NCBI GenBank assembly: GCA_934277975.1
Contig: CAKQWE010000009.1
Location: 1 to 39,185, forward strand
Reading direction: 5' to 3'
Source of the DNA: an uncultured Spirochaetales bacterium
Lineage (GTDB): Bacteria; Spirochaetota; Spirochaetia; Sphaerochaetales; Sphaerochaetaceae
Length of the DNA: 39,185 bases
Made by a program: the position numbers and the translations under genes. Below, piece by piece: positions 31,742-39,061 of this stretch. Each line of letters starts with the position of its first letter. Position 1 is the first letter of the stretch. Below the pieces are notes generated by a model that searched no databases, was not told the DNA's origin, and saw only the letters and a program-made list of their open reading frames with translations.

Positions 31742-31807
31742 CATGGGGCTTATGGGGCTTACGGGCCATATGGGTCTTATGGGGCGCACGGATCACGCAC
31801 GGATTTT
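31742..31807 (+). repeat. Left array of the second RAYT-like element
   Basis: Seven 9-bp units from 31742: CATGGGGCT, TATGGGGCT, TACGGGCCA, TATGGGTCT, TATGGGGCG, CACGGATCA, CGCACGGAT. Bases 31777-31807 match the reverse complement of 32748-32778 at 30 of 31 positions. The unit sequence is unlike that of the first element, but the 9-bp period is the same. The stretch 31680-31741 before it shows nothing else clear. Confidence 0.9.
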
Positions 31808-31867
31808 CAAAAAACCCAGCTAAATCGTGAATGGAAATGACAACTAATGTGTATATAGATTGGTAGA

Positions 31868-32035
31868 AGAGGAACTCTCAAAACTATGCCTTGTGTGGAT
31901 TGGCCATGGATTGTCGGGATGGAAGCCGTCAGAAGCAACTGCTGTAATACTTTGTGTATTGTGAAGTTGCTGAAGGCGGATTTCCAGCCGTGCAGGACAT
32001 GGCCAGGACGCATGAAGGAGTTTTGAAAGTTCCTC
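31868..32035. repeat. Long copy of the hairpin repeat, upstream of the second transposase
   Basis: Outer arms AGAGGAACTCTCAAAACT (31868-31885) and AGTTTTGAAAGTTCCTC (32019-32035) pair with one mismatch. TGGCCATG/CATGGCCA forms an inner stem. A central insert absent from the solo copy at 25767-25875 forms its own hairpin: AGCAACT/AGTTGCT with AATAC/GTATT. As RNA it would be a long branched stem-loop just before the transposase ribosome binding site. Confidence 0.85.
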
Positions 32036-32055
32036 GGAAGCAAAAGGAGGCCAAT

Positions 32056-32778
32056 ATGCTTGATTTCAACGAACTGATGAAAAAAGAAACAAATGGGTTG
32101 TCTCAACCAAAACGAACGAAAACGGATAAGAACGGACGCATCTACCATGCAACCCAAAGGGCTGCTGGCAAGGAATTCATCTTCGACAAAGAAGTCGGGA
32201 AATACAGACACAATATACTTTGCAGGATATGTGCAAGGTTCAACGTCAAAATCATCTTCTCCGTCGTCATGGGCAACCACACCCACGATGTCCTAATGGC
32301 TGAAAACGTAGATACCATATCAAAAGTCCTTAGACTCGTGAATTCGGCTGTAAGCCACAAGATAAGAGAACAGAATCCTCACAAGTACATCAACGGGAAA
32401 CGGGTTTTCGAATCACGCCCATTTCTAAGGGCCATAAAGGACATAGTTTCGCTCACAACAGTGGGAAAGTACGACTACGACAACGTAAAACATGTTTTAG
32501 GAAAAGGCGAATTCGTCCCTTATGACTGTTTCTGGGCATTCAAAAAGGGAATCGTCGTCAAACCTTATGACAAGGACCTGTATCCAGCACTCTTTGGAAT
32601 GTCAGAAAAGGAACTATGCGACTTCTACGAGGCAAACGATGCACAAGTTGTTGCAAAACTTGCAAAGGAAAGGTTTAAAGACTGGACAAAGCTCGACAAC
32701 GATCGTTTTTTCAAGGCTAATGCCTCGAAACCGTGGCTTGACGAAGAAAAATCCGTGCGTGATCCGTGCGTCCCATAA
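32056..32778 (+). CDS. RAYT-like (IS200-type Y1) transposase, copy 2
   Basis: 240-residue paralogue of the protein at 7227-7982. RIYHATQRAAGKEF (about 28-41), the metal-binding VMGNHTHDVL (H75, H77), TVGKYDYDN with the probable nucleophile Tyr139, FVPYDCFWAFKKG and KPYDKDLYPALFGM. The ATG at 32056 has AGGAGG five bases upstream; frames starting earlier run through the hairpin repeat. The last ten codons (EKSVRDPCVP) lie in the right inverted repeat and do not match the first copy's tail. No frameshift is seen, so the enzyme may be active. Confidence 0.75.
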   Translation: MLDFNELMKKETNGLSQPKRTKTDKNGRIYHATQRAAGKEFIFDKEVGKYRHNILCRICARFNVKIIFSVVMGNHTHDVLMAENVDTISKVLRLVNSAVSHKIREQNPHKYINGKRVFESRPFLRAIKDIVSLTTVGKYDYDNVKHVLGKGEFVPYDCFWAFKKGIVVKPYDKDLYPALFGMSEKELCDFYEANDAQVVAKLAKERFKDWTKLDNDRFFKANASKPWLDEEKSVRDPCVP

Positions 32779-32795
32779 GGCCCGTAAGCCCCGTG
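32748..32795 (+). repeat. Right array of the second RAYT-like element, inverted orientation
   Basis: Inverted-repeat core AAAATCCGTGCGTGATCC... (32748-32778) continues as 9-base units AGGCCCGTA and AGCCCCGTG to 32795, the reverse complement of the left-array pattern. It includes the transposase stop codon. Confidence 0.85.
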
Positions 32796-32799
32796 AGTT

Positions 32800-33525
32800 C
32801 TACCTTTCCTTTCTCACTTTATGGAAGTCGAATCCCCTGAGTCCATTCTTGTGAAGCATCATGGCTCCAAGCATAAGCGAAAGCTGCGAGCACATGTTCA
32901 CGCTCTCCTCTATCCAGTTTATCGCTGCACTGTGGCTGTCATGGCTTGACAAATACCCCATGGAAAGCGATAGCAGGAAAGCAAGGACGAAGAAAACTAT
33001 GAGCCAAGGTTTTCCAAGCCTGACGGATATGATCGAAAGCACCATGCAAAGACATCCAAGGCCACCTACCATCATGAAGATGAAGATCATGGTACCTCTG
33101 AACTCAGCAGGGACTCCTACTTTCCCATGGGTCATGGCAAAGACCAAGGAAACCAAAAGGAATATCGCAAAGGTGGAGACGAAGACGGCTACAACCCTAT
33201 GCATCGTCCTTTTCTCATCAAGCCTACCCTTTGTGAACACCATTCCCAGAAGTCCTGCACTCATAAGGAGAAAACCAAACGATTGGAAAGGAAGGAACAT
33301 GTCGTTCAAGAGGTGGAAGTCACATAGACCTGCGGCATAGAAGAGCTTCCAGGTTGCCTTTAGGAAACCAGCGAAGAATATGTTCATCGTTCCAGCTGCA
33401 AACAATGCATATGCGCCCTTGTACATGGAGGTATAGAGCGACCATTGGAGAATCAGCATCGTAATGCCAAAGAAGAACACCGGAACATAGTCCATGATGG
33501 CCATTGGAATGGAAAAATCGTACAT
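32800..33525 (-). CDS. Unknown polytopic membrane protein
   Basis: 241 residues with about seven hydrophobic segments and a hydrophilic, His-containing loop (MGYLSSHDSHSAAINWIEESVNM) before the last one. No family recognised. It follows the flavin-reductase-like gene by 22 bases, so it is probably the last gene of the kduI operon. GAGAGGGG precedes the ATG. The mobile element ends four bases after its stop codon. Confidence 0.75.
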   Translation of the reverse strand: MYDFSIPMAIMDYVPVFFFGITMLILQWSLYTSMYKGAYALFAAGTMNIFFAGFLKATWKLFYAAGLCDFHLLNDMFLPFQSFGFLLMSAGLLGMVFTKGRLDEKRTMHRVVAVFVSTFAIFLLVSLVFAMTHGKVGVPAEFRGTMIFIFMMVGGLGCLCMVLSIISVRLGKPWLIVFFVLAFLLSLSMGYLSSHDSHSAAINWIEESVNMCSQLSLMLGAMMLHKNGLRGFDFHKVRKER

Positions 33526-33547
33526 GCAACCCCTCTCTTCACCTATC

Positions 33548-34474
33548 CTATTTCTTGCTCTTTTCCTTGCTTCTCTTGTCGTTGATTATCTTCATGTGCT
33601 CAGCCGTCACAAGCGTCACATCGTTCTCCTTTGCCCAGGCAACGCAGCCTTTGAGTACGACTGGAAGGAATACCCTTGGAACGTTCAGAATGGTCTGAAG
33701 GGCATCGTCTGTGAATTTGACCGTGTCATCAGCCCTGTTGGCGGCATAGCGGACGGATTCCAACGACTGCTTTCTGATTGGAAGGAGCTCTGCACGCATC
33801 CTTCTCTTTCTATGGAACCAGAAGTTCTTGCTGTCCCTGTAGCCGTAATCGACTGGAAGCGGTGGAAAATCGGATGCCTTGACACCGTTTATGATTGCAT
33901 CCCTATACTTCTGCTTCATGAGGATCCTGTCGACTCGCAGAATGAAATGGGCTCCGAACTTGCTTGTGATTCCGTTGAAGTCATGATACGGCCCTTCATA
34001 GCCGTCCAGTACGCCGGGCTTGTCGTCTTGAGCACCGTCAAGATCACGAACCCACGTACATTCTATGGCCTCTATGGCATCGGTCAAAACCTGAGGACGC
34101 TTTTCGCCCGTCTCCTCTTCGATCAGGCTCTTTTCAAGACGGAAAGCACATTTTGGCATCTTGTCCTGTGGCTTGTCACCCGGCCAGCTGAGCTTCACGC
34201 ATTCCTTGAAGGTGGAAGGTTTGTCATCGACGAAATTCAGGGCGCATTTGCCGTTCCCAAGGATGTTCTGCGCCGTGTTGGACGAATTGCGGCAGCAAAG
34301 CAGCATTGCATAATAGTCCTTGCCTGCAATGTAGTACGGAGCCACCAGCGAATACGGTCCAAGCGATGTAGAGCCATCCTCGCAGAGCGTACTCACTACA
34401 ACGGTTGGCATGGGGAAAAAGAGCGATGTTTGATAGAAGTTGTCCACAACGCGTAGGTTCTCGAAGCTTGACAT
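33548..34474 (-). CDS. Flavin-reductase-like split-barrel protein with a PCP_red-like C-terminal domain
   Basis: 308 residues. The N-terminal two thirds follow the FMN-binding flavin reductase fold: FFPMPTVVVSTLCEDGSTSLGPYS, then YYAMLLCCRNSSNTAQNIL and KCALNFV. The C-terminal 55 residues (VKFTDDALQTILNVPRVFLP, KGCVAWAKENDVTLVTAEHM) resemble the small helical PCP_red domain found at the end of light-independent protochlorophyllide reductase subunit B. No photosynthesis gene is nearby, so it is probably a general binding module. Substrate unknown. AGGAGG lies seven bases before the ATG. It is 59 bases after the methyltransferase gene. Confidence 0.78.
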   Translation of the reverse strand: MSSFENLRVVDNFYQTSLFFPMPTVVVSTLCEDGSTSLGPYSLVAPYYIAGKDYYAMLLCCRNSSNTAQNILGNGKCALNFVDDKPSTFKECVKLSWPGDKPQDKMPKCAFRLEKSLIEEETGEKRPQVLTDAIEAIECTWVRDLDGAQDDKPGVLDGYEGPYHDFNGITSKFGAHFILRVDRILMKQKYRDAIINGVKASDFPPLPVDYGYRDSKNFWFHRKRRMRAELLPIRKQSLESVRYAANRADDTVKFTDDALQTILNVPRVFLPVVLKGCVAWAKENDVTLVTAEHMKIINDKRSKEKSKK

Positions 34475-34533
34475 ATCCAGTCCTCCTGTGTGACGATGCC
34501 GTCATTTACAGTCTAACCTAAGAAATCCAATTG

Positions 34534-35295
34534 TCAATGCTTCTTTTGGGCTATTATTCTGTACCAGTCCATCTCTGAGACATCGGTCTTGGGATAATTG
34601 CTAGGCACGGGGCTTAGACAAATGTTCTCGTATCCCAATGACAGGAGTCCATCTCTGGCCAAACCAAGCGGGAATGGATTGTAGTGTTCCTCGAAGACCT
34701 CCCGTTGGACGACCTTGTTGTCACGTTCGAACGAGTACAGAAGGTTGAATGTGATGCTTCCGTCTGCGTTGTGGTCCCATACCTGCACTAGGTTGACCCG
34801 TGTGTCGCCATGGAAGAACGGGTTGTAGAAATAGAACCGCTGCCTTTCGCGTTGGATCTTCTCCCAATTGCGGGAATCGAAGCATATGCAGCCGCCCGGT
34901 TTCACGTGGGAGTCCATTTCGACAAGCGTCTTCAGGACATCCTCATTGTTGACGTATGCAAGTGAGTTTCCTGTGCTTGCAACGCAGTCGAAGAGTCTAT
35001 GGCCCCAAGCAGAAAGATCTCTGAAATCGCATTGTTTGAGCTCTATGGATTTTCCTTTCGCCATGGCTTTGCTTTGGCATCGTCCAAGCATGGCGTCGCT
35101 TAGGTCTGAGCCATACACTTCAACGCCAAGTTCCAGCAAAGGCAGCGTCATACCGCCGGAACCTATGCTTACATCAAGAAGAGTCCCTATCTTCCTGTCT
35201 CCAAGGAAGGCCTTCCAATCCTCCCTGATTATCTCGGTTCGCCTGTCGCTTTCTATGAGGTCGTAGATGTCTGCACGGTCGTAGAGCTTTTGCAT
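34534..35295 (-). CDS. Class I SAM-dependent methyltransferase
   Basis: 253 residues. SAM-binding motif I is TLLDVSIGSGGMTLPLLELG followed by the acidic end of strand two (VYGSDLS). Motif II-IV stretches are QCDFRDL and FDCVASTGNSLAYV. The usual D-x-G-C-G-T-G is altered to D-V-S-I-G-S-G. The C-terminal half has many aromatic residues (FYFYNPFFHGDTRVNLVQVW). Substrate unknown. ATG 35295 lies one base after the esterase stop, so translation is probably coupled; a TTG six codons earlier is less likely. Confidence 0.85.
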   Translation of the reverse strand: MQKLYDRADIYDLIESDRRTEIIREDWKAFLGDRKIGTLLDVSIGSGGMTLPLLELGVEVYGSDLSDAMLGRCQSKAMAKGKSIELKQCDFRDLSAWGHRLFDCVASTGNSLAYVNNEDVLKTLVEMDSHVKPGGCICFDSRNWEKIQRERQRFYFYNPFFHGDTRVNLVQVWDHNADGSITFNLLYSFERDNKVVQREVFEEHYNPFPLGLARDGLLSLGYENICLSPVPSNYPKTDVSEMDWYRIIAQKKH

Positions 35296-35296
35296 A

Positions 35297-36103
35297 TCAG
35301 TATCTGGAACCAAAGACCTCTACAAGAAACGAGTCCGCAAGCTCAGGCCAGTCCTGGACGGCCTTCACGGGAGTCCTTGATGCATCGTAGACCTCTTGAG
35401 TGCCCAAAGACAGCCCATGGCCTCCCTCTTCATACAGTTTGAAACGAACTGGGACATTGTTGCACTCAAGAGCCCGAACAAACATCACGGAATTTTCGTG
35501 TGGAACGGATTGGTCGGTCCTTGTCGTCCATATGAACGTTGGAGGTGTATCCCTGGAAACCTGTCTTTCAAGGGAGACCTTGTCCAAAAGAGCCTCGTTG
35601 GTTCCAACAAGACGACGGATCGACTCCACATGGGCAAGTGGGCCGCTTGTTATCACAGGATAGCATAGAACCAACGCATTTGGCTTGGAAAGCTCTCCGT
35701 AATGCCGCCACATGACACCCAAGCTCGCAGCCAAATGCCCGCCTGCAGAGAACCCCATTGCGACTATTTTGTTAGGGTCCGTGTTCAAGGACTCGGAGTT
35801 TGATCTGACATATGAAACGGCCGCAGCAAGCTCGTCCAGTGGCTTTGGAAAGAGCGTGCTGTATACATTCCCATCATTGCGCTCATCGTGGTTTGTAGAA
35901 TAGAATAGCACCCCACAGTTGTAGCCCAAGGAGTTGAAGCGTATGGCAACCGCCTCTGCCTCCCTATTGGAGCAGTATCTATAAGCACCGCCTGGGCAGA
36001 TCAGAACGAAGGCACGTCTCCTTCCAGCATCGATTTCGCTGTAGTTGGAAAGGACGTAGGTCCTCAGAAGCGCATCGCCTATTGGAATCTCTTCGTATAT
36101 CAC
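35297..36103 (-). CDS. Alpha/beta-hydrolase, acetyl-esterase (BD-FAE/Axe-like) type
   Basis: 268 residues. FVLICPGGAYRYCSNREAE has the oxyanion HGGG-like loop as PGGAY. VAMGFSAGGHLAASLG carries the nucleophile serine. IWTTRTDQSVPHENS holds the acid and EEGGHGLSLG the histidine. Relatives remove acetyl groups from xylan, pectin or xylo-oligomers. The GTG start at 36103 overlaps the kduI stop as GTGA, with AGAGGA six bases upstream; an upstream TTG lacks this. Its place after kduI suggests deacetylation of uronate-containing sugars (inference). No signal peptide, so it acts in the cytoplasm. Confidence 0.85.
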   Translation of the reverse strand: MIYEEIPIGDALLRTYVLSNYSEIDAGRRRAFVLICPGGAYRYCSNREAEAVAIRFNSLGYNCGVLFYSTNHDERNDGNVYSTLFPKPLDELAAAVSYVRSNSESLNTDPNKIVAMGFSAGGHLAASLGVMWRHYGELSKPNALVLCYPVITSGPLAHVESIRRLVGTNEALLDKVSLERQVSRDTPPTFIWTTRTDQSVPHENSVMFVRALECNNVPVRFKLYEEGGHGLSLGTQEVYDASRTPVKAVQDWPELADSFLVEVFGSRY

Positions 36104-36942
36104 CTCAAGTCCTCTGTCCTGATCCAATCCTGATCGTCATAGGCTCTGTTCTCACCGCACATGGCCCATATGAAGGTGTAGTTGGAAGTCCCGCAGCCTG
36201 AATGTATTGACCACGAAGGGTTGATGACGGCCTCTTCGTTATGCATGACAATATGGCGTGTCTGATCCGGTTCACCCATGAAATGGAACACTACGTTGTC
36301 TTTTGGGACATCGAAATAGAAATAGACCTCCATTCTCCTTTCGTGTGTATGGACAGGCATCGTGTTCCACACAGAGCCTTCCTCTAGATGAGTAAGCCCC
36401 ATTGAAAGCTGACAGGTATCCAGGATGTCTGGATGTATGTACTGGTTTATGGTCCTTTCGTTTGATGTCGCCTGAGATCCAAGATGTTTGTGGATCGCCA
36501 GCTCATATGGAATGTGCTTCGCCGGCTTTGGAGTATGCGCAGGTGTGGTCACGACATAGAACTTGGCGGGATTCTCAGGAGAGTTGGACTTGAATTCAAC
36601 CTTCTTGGTCCCCATTGGAAGGTAGAGTCCATCGAAATGGGCCATGTCGTACTCTACGCCATCTGCGAAGACTTTGCCGGGACCTCCTATGTTTATGGTT
36701 CCAAGTTCACGCCTTTCAAGCAGATACGAAACGCCAAAGTTCTTCCAAGGATCAATGTTCTTCTCAATGTCAACGCACTCGTCCAACGGCATGACACCCA
36801 TGGTCACGATCCTGTCCACGTGGGAATAGACTGAGCTTACATCGTTTGGCTTGAATATCCCGGTTATTAGGAACTCATCCCTAAGCTCCTGGGTGTCCAT
36901 TCTTTTGAAAGGCTCCTTGCCTGTCGAATACCTTATGTCCAC
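36100..36942 (-). CDS. kduI: 5-dehydro-4-deoxy-D-glucuronate isomerase
   Basis: Converts 5-keto-4-deoxyuronate to 2,5-diketo-3-deoxygluconate in breakdown of pectin and other uronates. 280 residues, the usual length. Start VDIRYSTGKEPFKRMDTQELRDEFLI is characteristic, followed by GPGKVFADGVEYDMAHFDGLYLPMG and the zinc site MPVHTHERRMEVYFYF with a later His in SIHSGCG. The GTG at 36942 was chosen because AAGGAGG lies eight bases upstream and the length then fits; a longer frame starts 22 codons earlier. It is first in a minus-strand operon and divergent from kduD. Confidence 0.94.
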   Translation of the reverse strand: MDIRYSTGKEPFKRMDTQELRDEFLITGIFKPNDVSSVYSHVDRIVTMGVMPLDECVDIEKNIDPWKNFGVSYLLERRELGTINIGGPGKVFADGVEYDMAHFDGLYLPMGTKKVEFKSNSPENPAKFYVVTTPAHTPKPAKHIPYELAIHKHLGSQATSNERTINQYIHPDILDTCQLSMGLTHLEEGSVWNTMPVHTHERRMEVYFYFDVPKDNVVFHFMGEPDQTRHIVMHNEEAVINPSWSIHSGCGTSNYTFIWAMCGENRAYDDQDWIRTEDLR

Positions 36943-36985
36943 AACTACATCCTCCTTGTTTTGAACGTTTAGACATTTGATTGTC

Positions 36986-37004
36986 CCAATGCAATTGGAG
37001 TATA
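36986..37004. promoter_or_regulatory. kduI promoter and possible operator
   Basis: On the minus strand TGG-TATACT forms an extended -10 (TATACT at 37004-36999). Beside it is the palindrome CCAAT-GCA-ATTGG (36986-36998), placed to overlap the kduI start site. On the plus strand the region offers only poor boxes for kduD (for example TTGGAG with TATAGG 18 bases on). The regulator is not in the window. Confidence 0.45.
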
Positions 37005-37097
37005 CCATAAACGGGAACTATAGGGTACAATAAATAGGGAGGAGATGATGCAGGTCTCCATAATGAACACAATGAAATAAAAGAATAGGAGGTTCTC

Positions 37098-37907
37098 ATG
37101 ACATATCTTGAAAACAAGTTCTCACTGGAGGGAAAGCTTGCCTGGGTTACAGGTGCAACCTACGGAATTGGCTATGCAATCGCCCTTTGCTACGCCAAGG
37201 CTGGCGCAAAGATAGCTTTCAACAGCAGGCATAGGGATGGTGTCGAGAAAGCACTTGAGGAATACAGAAAGGATGGCGTTGAGGATGTCAAAGGCTATGT
37301 GTGCGATGTAACCAACGAAGACCAGGTCCTTGCAACCAGGGATATGATCGAAAAGGACTTTGGACAGACCGTGGACATTCTGGTGAACAATGCAGGGATA
37401 ATAAAGAGAATCCCAATGGCTGACATGTCAGTAGAGGACTTCAAGCAGGTTGTGGACATAGACCTTGTTGCAGCGTTCATAGTCTCCAAAGCCGTAATCC
37501 CTGCAATGATAAAGAAAGGAAGCGGCAAGATAATCAATGTATGTTCAATGATGAGCGAACTTGGAAGGGAGACTGTAAGTGCATATGCCGCCGCAAAGGG
37601 CGGGCTTAAGATGCTTACAAGGAACATATGCTCCGAGTACGGCAAATACAACATACAATGCAACGGCATTGGCCCTGGCTATATTGCAACCCCTCAGACA
37701 GCACCGCTTAGGGAAAGGCAGCCAGATGGCAGCAGACACCCGTTCGATAGCTTCATAGTCGCCAAGACTCCAGCTGAAAGATGGGGCGAGACGAAGGACC
37801 TTGAAGGACCGGCGCTGTTCCTGGCCTCGGAGGCATCGGACTTCGTCAATGGCCATATACTATATGTAGATGGAGGAATCCTGGCCTACATTGGCAAACA
37901 GCCTTGA
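37098..37907 (+). CDS. kduD: 2-dehydro-3-deoxy-D-gluconate 5-dehydrogenase (SDR)
   Basis: Reduces 2,5-diketo-3-deoxygluconate, the KduI product, to 2-keto-3-deoxygluconate. 269 residues, classical SDR: WVTGATYGIGYAIAL (about 16-30), CDVTNEDQV, LVNNAGIIKR, INVCSMMSELG with the Ser, SAYAAAKGGLKMLTRN with Tyr-x3-Lys, and GPGYIATPQTAPLR. Close relatives are also annotated as gluconate 5-dehydrogenase; the divergent kduI favours KduD. AGGAGG lies five bases before the ATG. Confidence 0.88.
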   Translation: MTYLENKFSLEGKLAWVTGATYGIGYAIALCYAKAGAKIAFNSRHRDGVEKALEEYRKDGVEDVKGYVCDVTNEDQVLATRDMIEKDFGQTVDILVNNAGIIKRIPMADMSVEDFKQVVDIDLVAAFIVSKAVIPAMIKKGSGKIINVCSMMSELGRETVSAYAAAKGGLKMLTRNICSEYGKYNIQCNGIGPGYIATPQTAPLRERQPDGSRHPFDSFIVAKTPAERWGETKDLEGPALFLASEASDFVNGHILYVDGGILAYIGKQP

Positions 37908-37984
37908 ACGACGCCATATAGGACCATATAGGGACTTAACCATCCTACTTCCAAACTTTTTGTTTTTCATGCAATAATGGGCCT

Positions 37985-38914
37985 ATGATCGATTTAGGAT
38001 TCAGGGCCCACGACTTTGGTAGATTCCCATCCATGAGCGCACTCGTGGATACGGTTACGGCATTCAAGGAGGACGCATGTCTCCACTTCGCTCCATACAA
38101 GGCATTGGACGATGCACCAAGGCCGCTCTCCCCCATTTGGGCCAATGCCGTTGCAAGCTGCCTCAAGGACACAAAAATCGCAATCCTTGGATGCTATATA
38201 AACCCTGTCCATCCAGACCATAGCAAGAAGGAGCAGGCCCTGCAGTCCTTTGAGAACTGTTTGGAGATTGCACCTTTGCTTGCAAACCGCAAAGGATGCA
38301 CAAAGGAACGTCCCATGGACGGAGGTAGACTCCTTCCAATAGTGGCGACGGAGACAGGCTCTCTAGATCCAAGGAACATAAGAAACGAGGAGAACTGGAG
38401 ACAGCCAAACATAAGCGATTTTCTGAAAACGATGGAGCGTTTGCTGAAGAAGGCCGAAGAAAACAACGTTATAATGGCAATTGAGGCAGTTGCGGACAAG
38501 AACACAATAGACACACCGCAAAAGATGCTCATGGTCATGGAGACATTCAAAAGCCCGCATCTAAGGGTTCTCTTTGATGCTGTGAACATCCTTCCGATAC
38601 ATGGGCCTGGCACTTCCTTCCACTCCTATTTCGACGAAGCGGTATCCATGCTCTCTCCTTACATATGCGCAATGCATCTAAAGGACTTCGTATGGGCGGA
38701 AAAAAACGAGAAATACCCATATGCAAAAGGTCCAGTAAAGAAAGGAGACATTCCAATTGGAGAGGGCCTCATGCCATGGAAGGATCTGTTTGGAATCTAT
38801 AGACGCTATGGTGTGGACAACGTGCCAATGACACTTGAGAACTTCAATCCAGCGACTCTAAGGCAAAGCATACAATACGTCGAAAACTGCTTTGAAAATT
38901 CCTCTATAGTCTGA
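37985..38914 (+). CDS. Sugar phosphate isomerase/epimerase-like TIM barrel protein
   Basis: 309 residues of the xylose isomerase-like TIM-barrel (AP-endonuclease 2) superfamily: DLGFRAHDFGRF, IAILGCYINPVHPD, VATETGSLDPRNI, IMAIEAVADKNTIDTPQ, LRVLFDAVNILP and ICAMHLKDFVWAE, then IPIGEGLMPWKDL. The Glu, Asp, His and Glu residues typical of the metal site are present. The substrate is unknown; an adjacent kduD suggests an uronate or related sugar acid. The ATG has no ribosome binding site; AATAAT lies eight bases upstream, so the mRNA may be leaderless. Confidence 0.82.
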   Translation: MIDLGFRAHDFGRFPSMSALVDTVTAFKEDACLHFAPYKALDDAPRPLSPIWANAVASCLKDTKIAILGCYINPVHPDHSKKEQALQSFENCLEIAPLLANRKGCTKERPMDGGRLLPIVATETGSLDPRNIRNEENWRQPNISDFLKTMERLLKKAEENNVIMAIEAVADKNTIDTPQKMLMVMETFKSPHLRVLFDAVNILPIHGPGTSFHSYFDEAVSMLSPYICAMHLKDFVWAEKNEKYPYAKGPVKKGDIPIGEGLMPWKDLFGIYRRYGVDNVPMTLENFNPATLRQSIQYVENCFENSSIV

Positions 38915-38966
38915 GCATCCATGCGCTTGACACATCCAACGTCTTAGGCGATTCTCTTTCTCCCTG

Positions 38967-38995
38967 AATCATCCTGCTTGTACAGTCGGATGATT
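38967..38995. other. Inverted repeat between the TIM-barrel gene and the transposase tail
   Basis: AATCATCC and GGATGATT pair over a 13-base loop. No T-run follows on either strand, so it is a weak terminator candidate. It could instead be near an end of the insertion element that enters from the right. Confidence 0.4.
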
Positions 38996-39061
38996 TACAC
39001 ACAGAGCAACTGTAGTTTTGCAAGTTTTTCAAGCAGTAGAAAACATCATCTTTTTGTGTCG

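Larger units (their letters stand above)
31742..32795 (+). mobile_element. Second RAYT-like element bounded by inverted 9-bp minisatellites
   Basis: One transposase-like gene between inverted arrays, with a 31-bp inverted repeat at their inner edges. The leader (TTTTCAAAAAACCCAG, GAATGGAAATG, AGAAG; 31804-31869) is shared with the first element. A 168-bp hairpin (31868-32035) lies between that leader and the start codon; the first element has none. The right array ends four bases before the stop codon of the next minus-strand gene. Confidence 0.75.

Noticed and set aside
33494..34456. Plus-strand frame of 320 codons opposite the flavin-reductase-like gene
   Set aside because: Antisense to a gene with a clear domain and a strong ribosome binding site; no domain of its own.
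37914..37934. Two copies of CCATATAGG-A after kduD as a remnant of a repeat array
   Set aside because: Only two units, with a period of 10, no inverted partner and no transposase nearby; could be chance.
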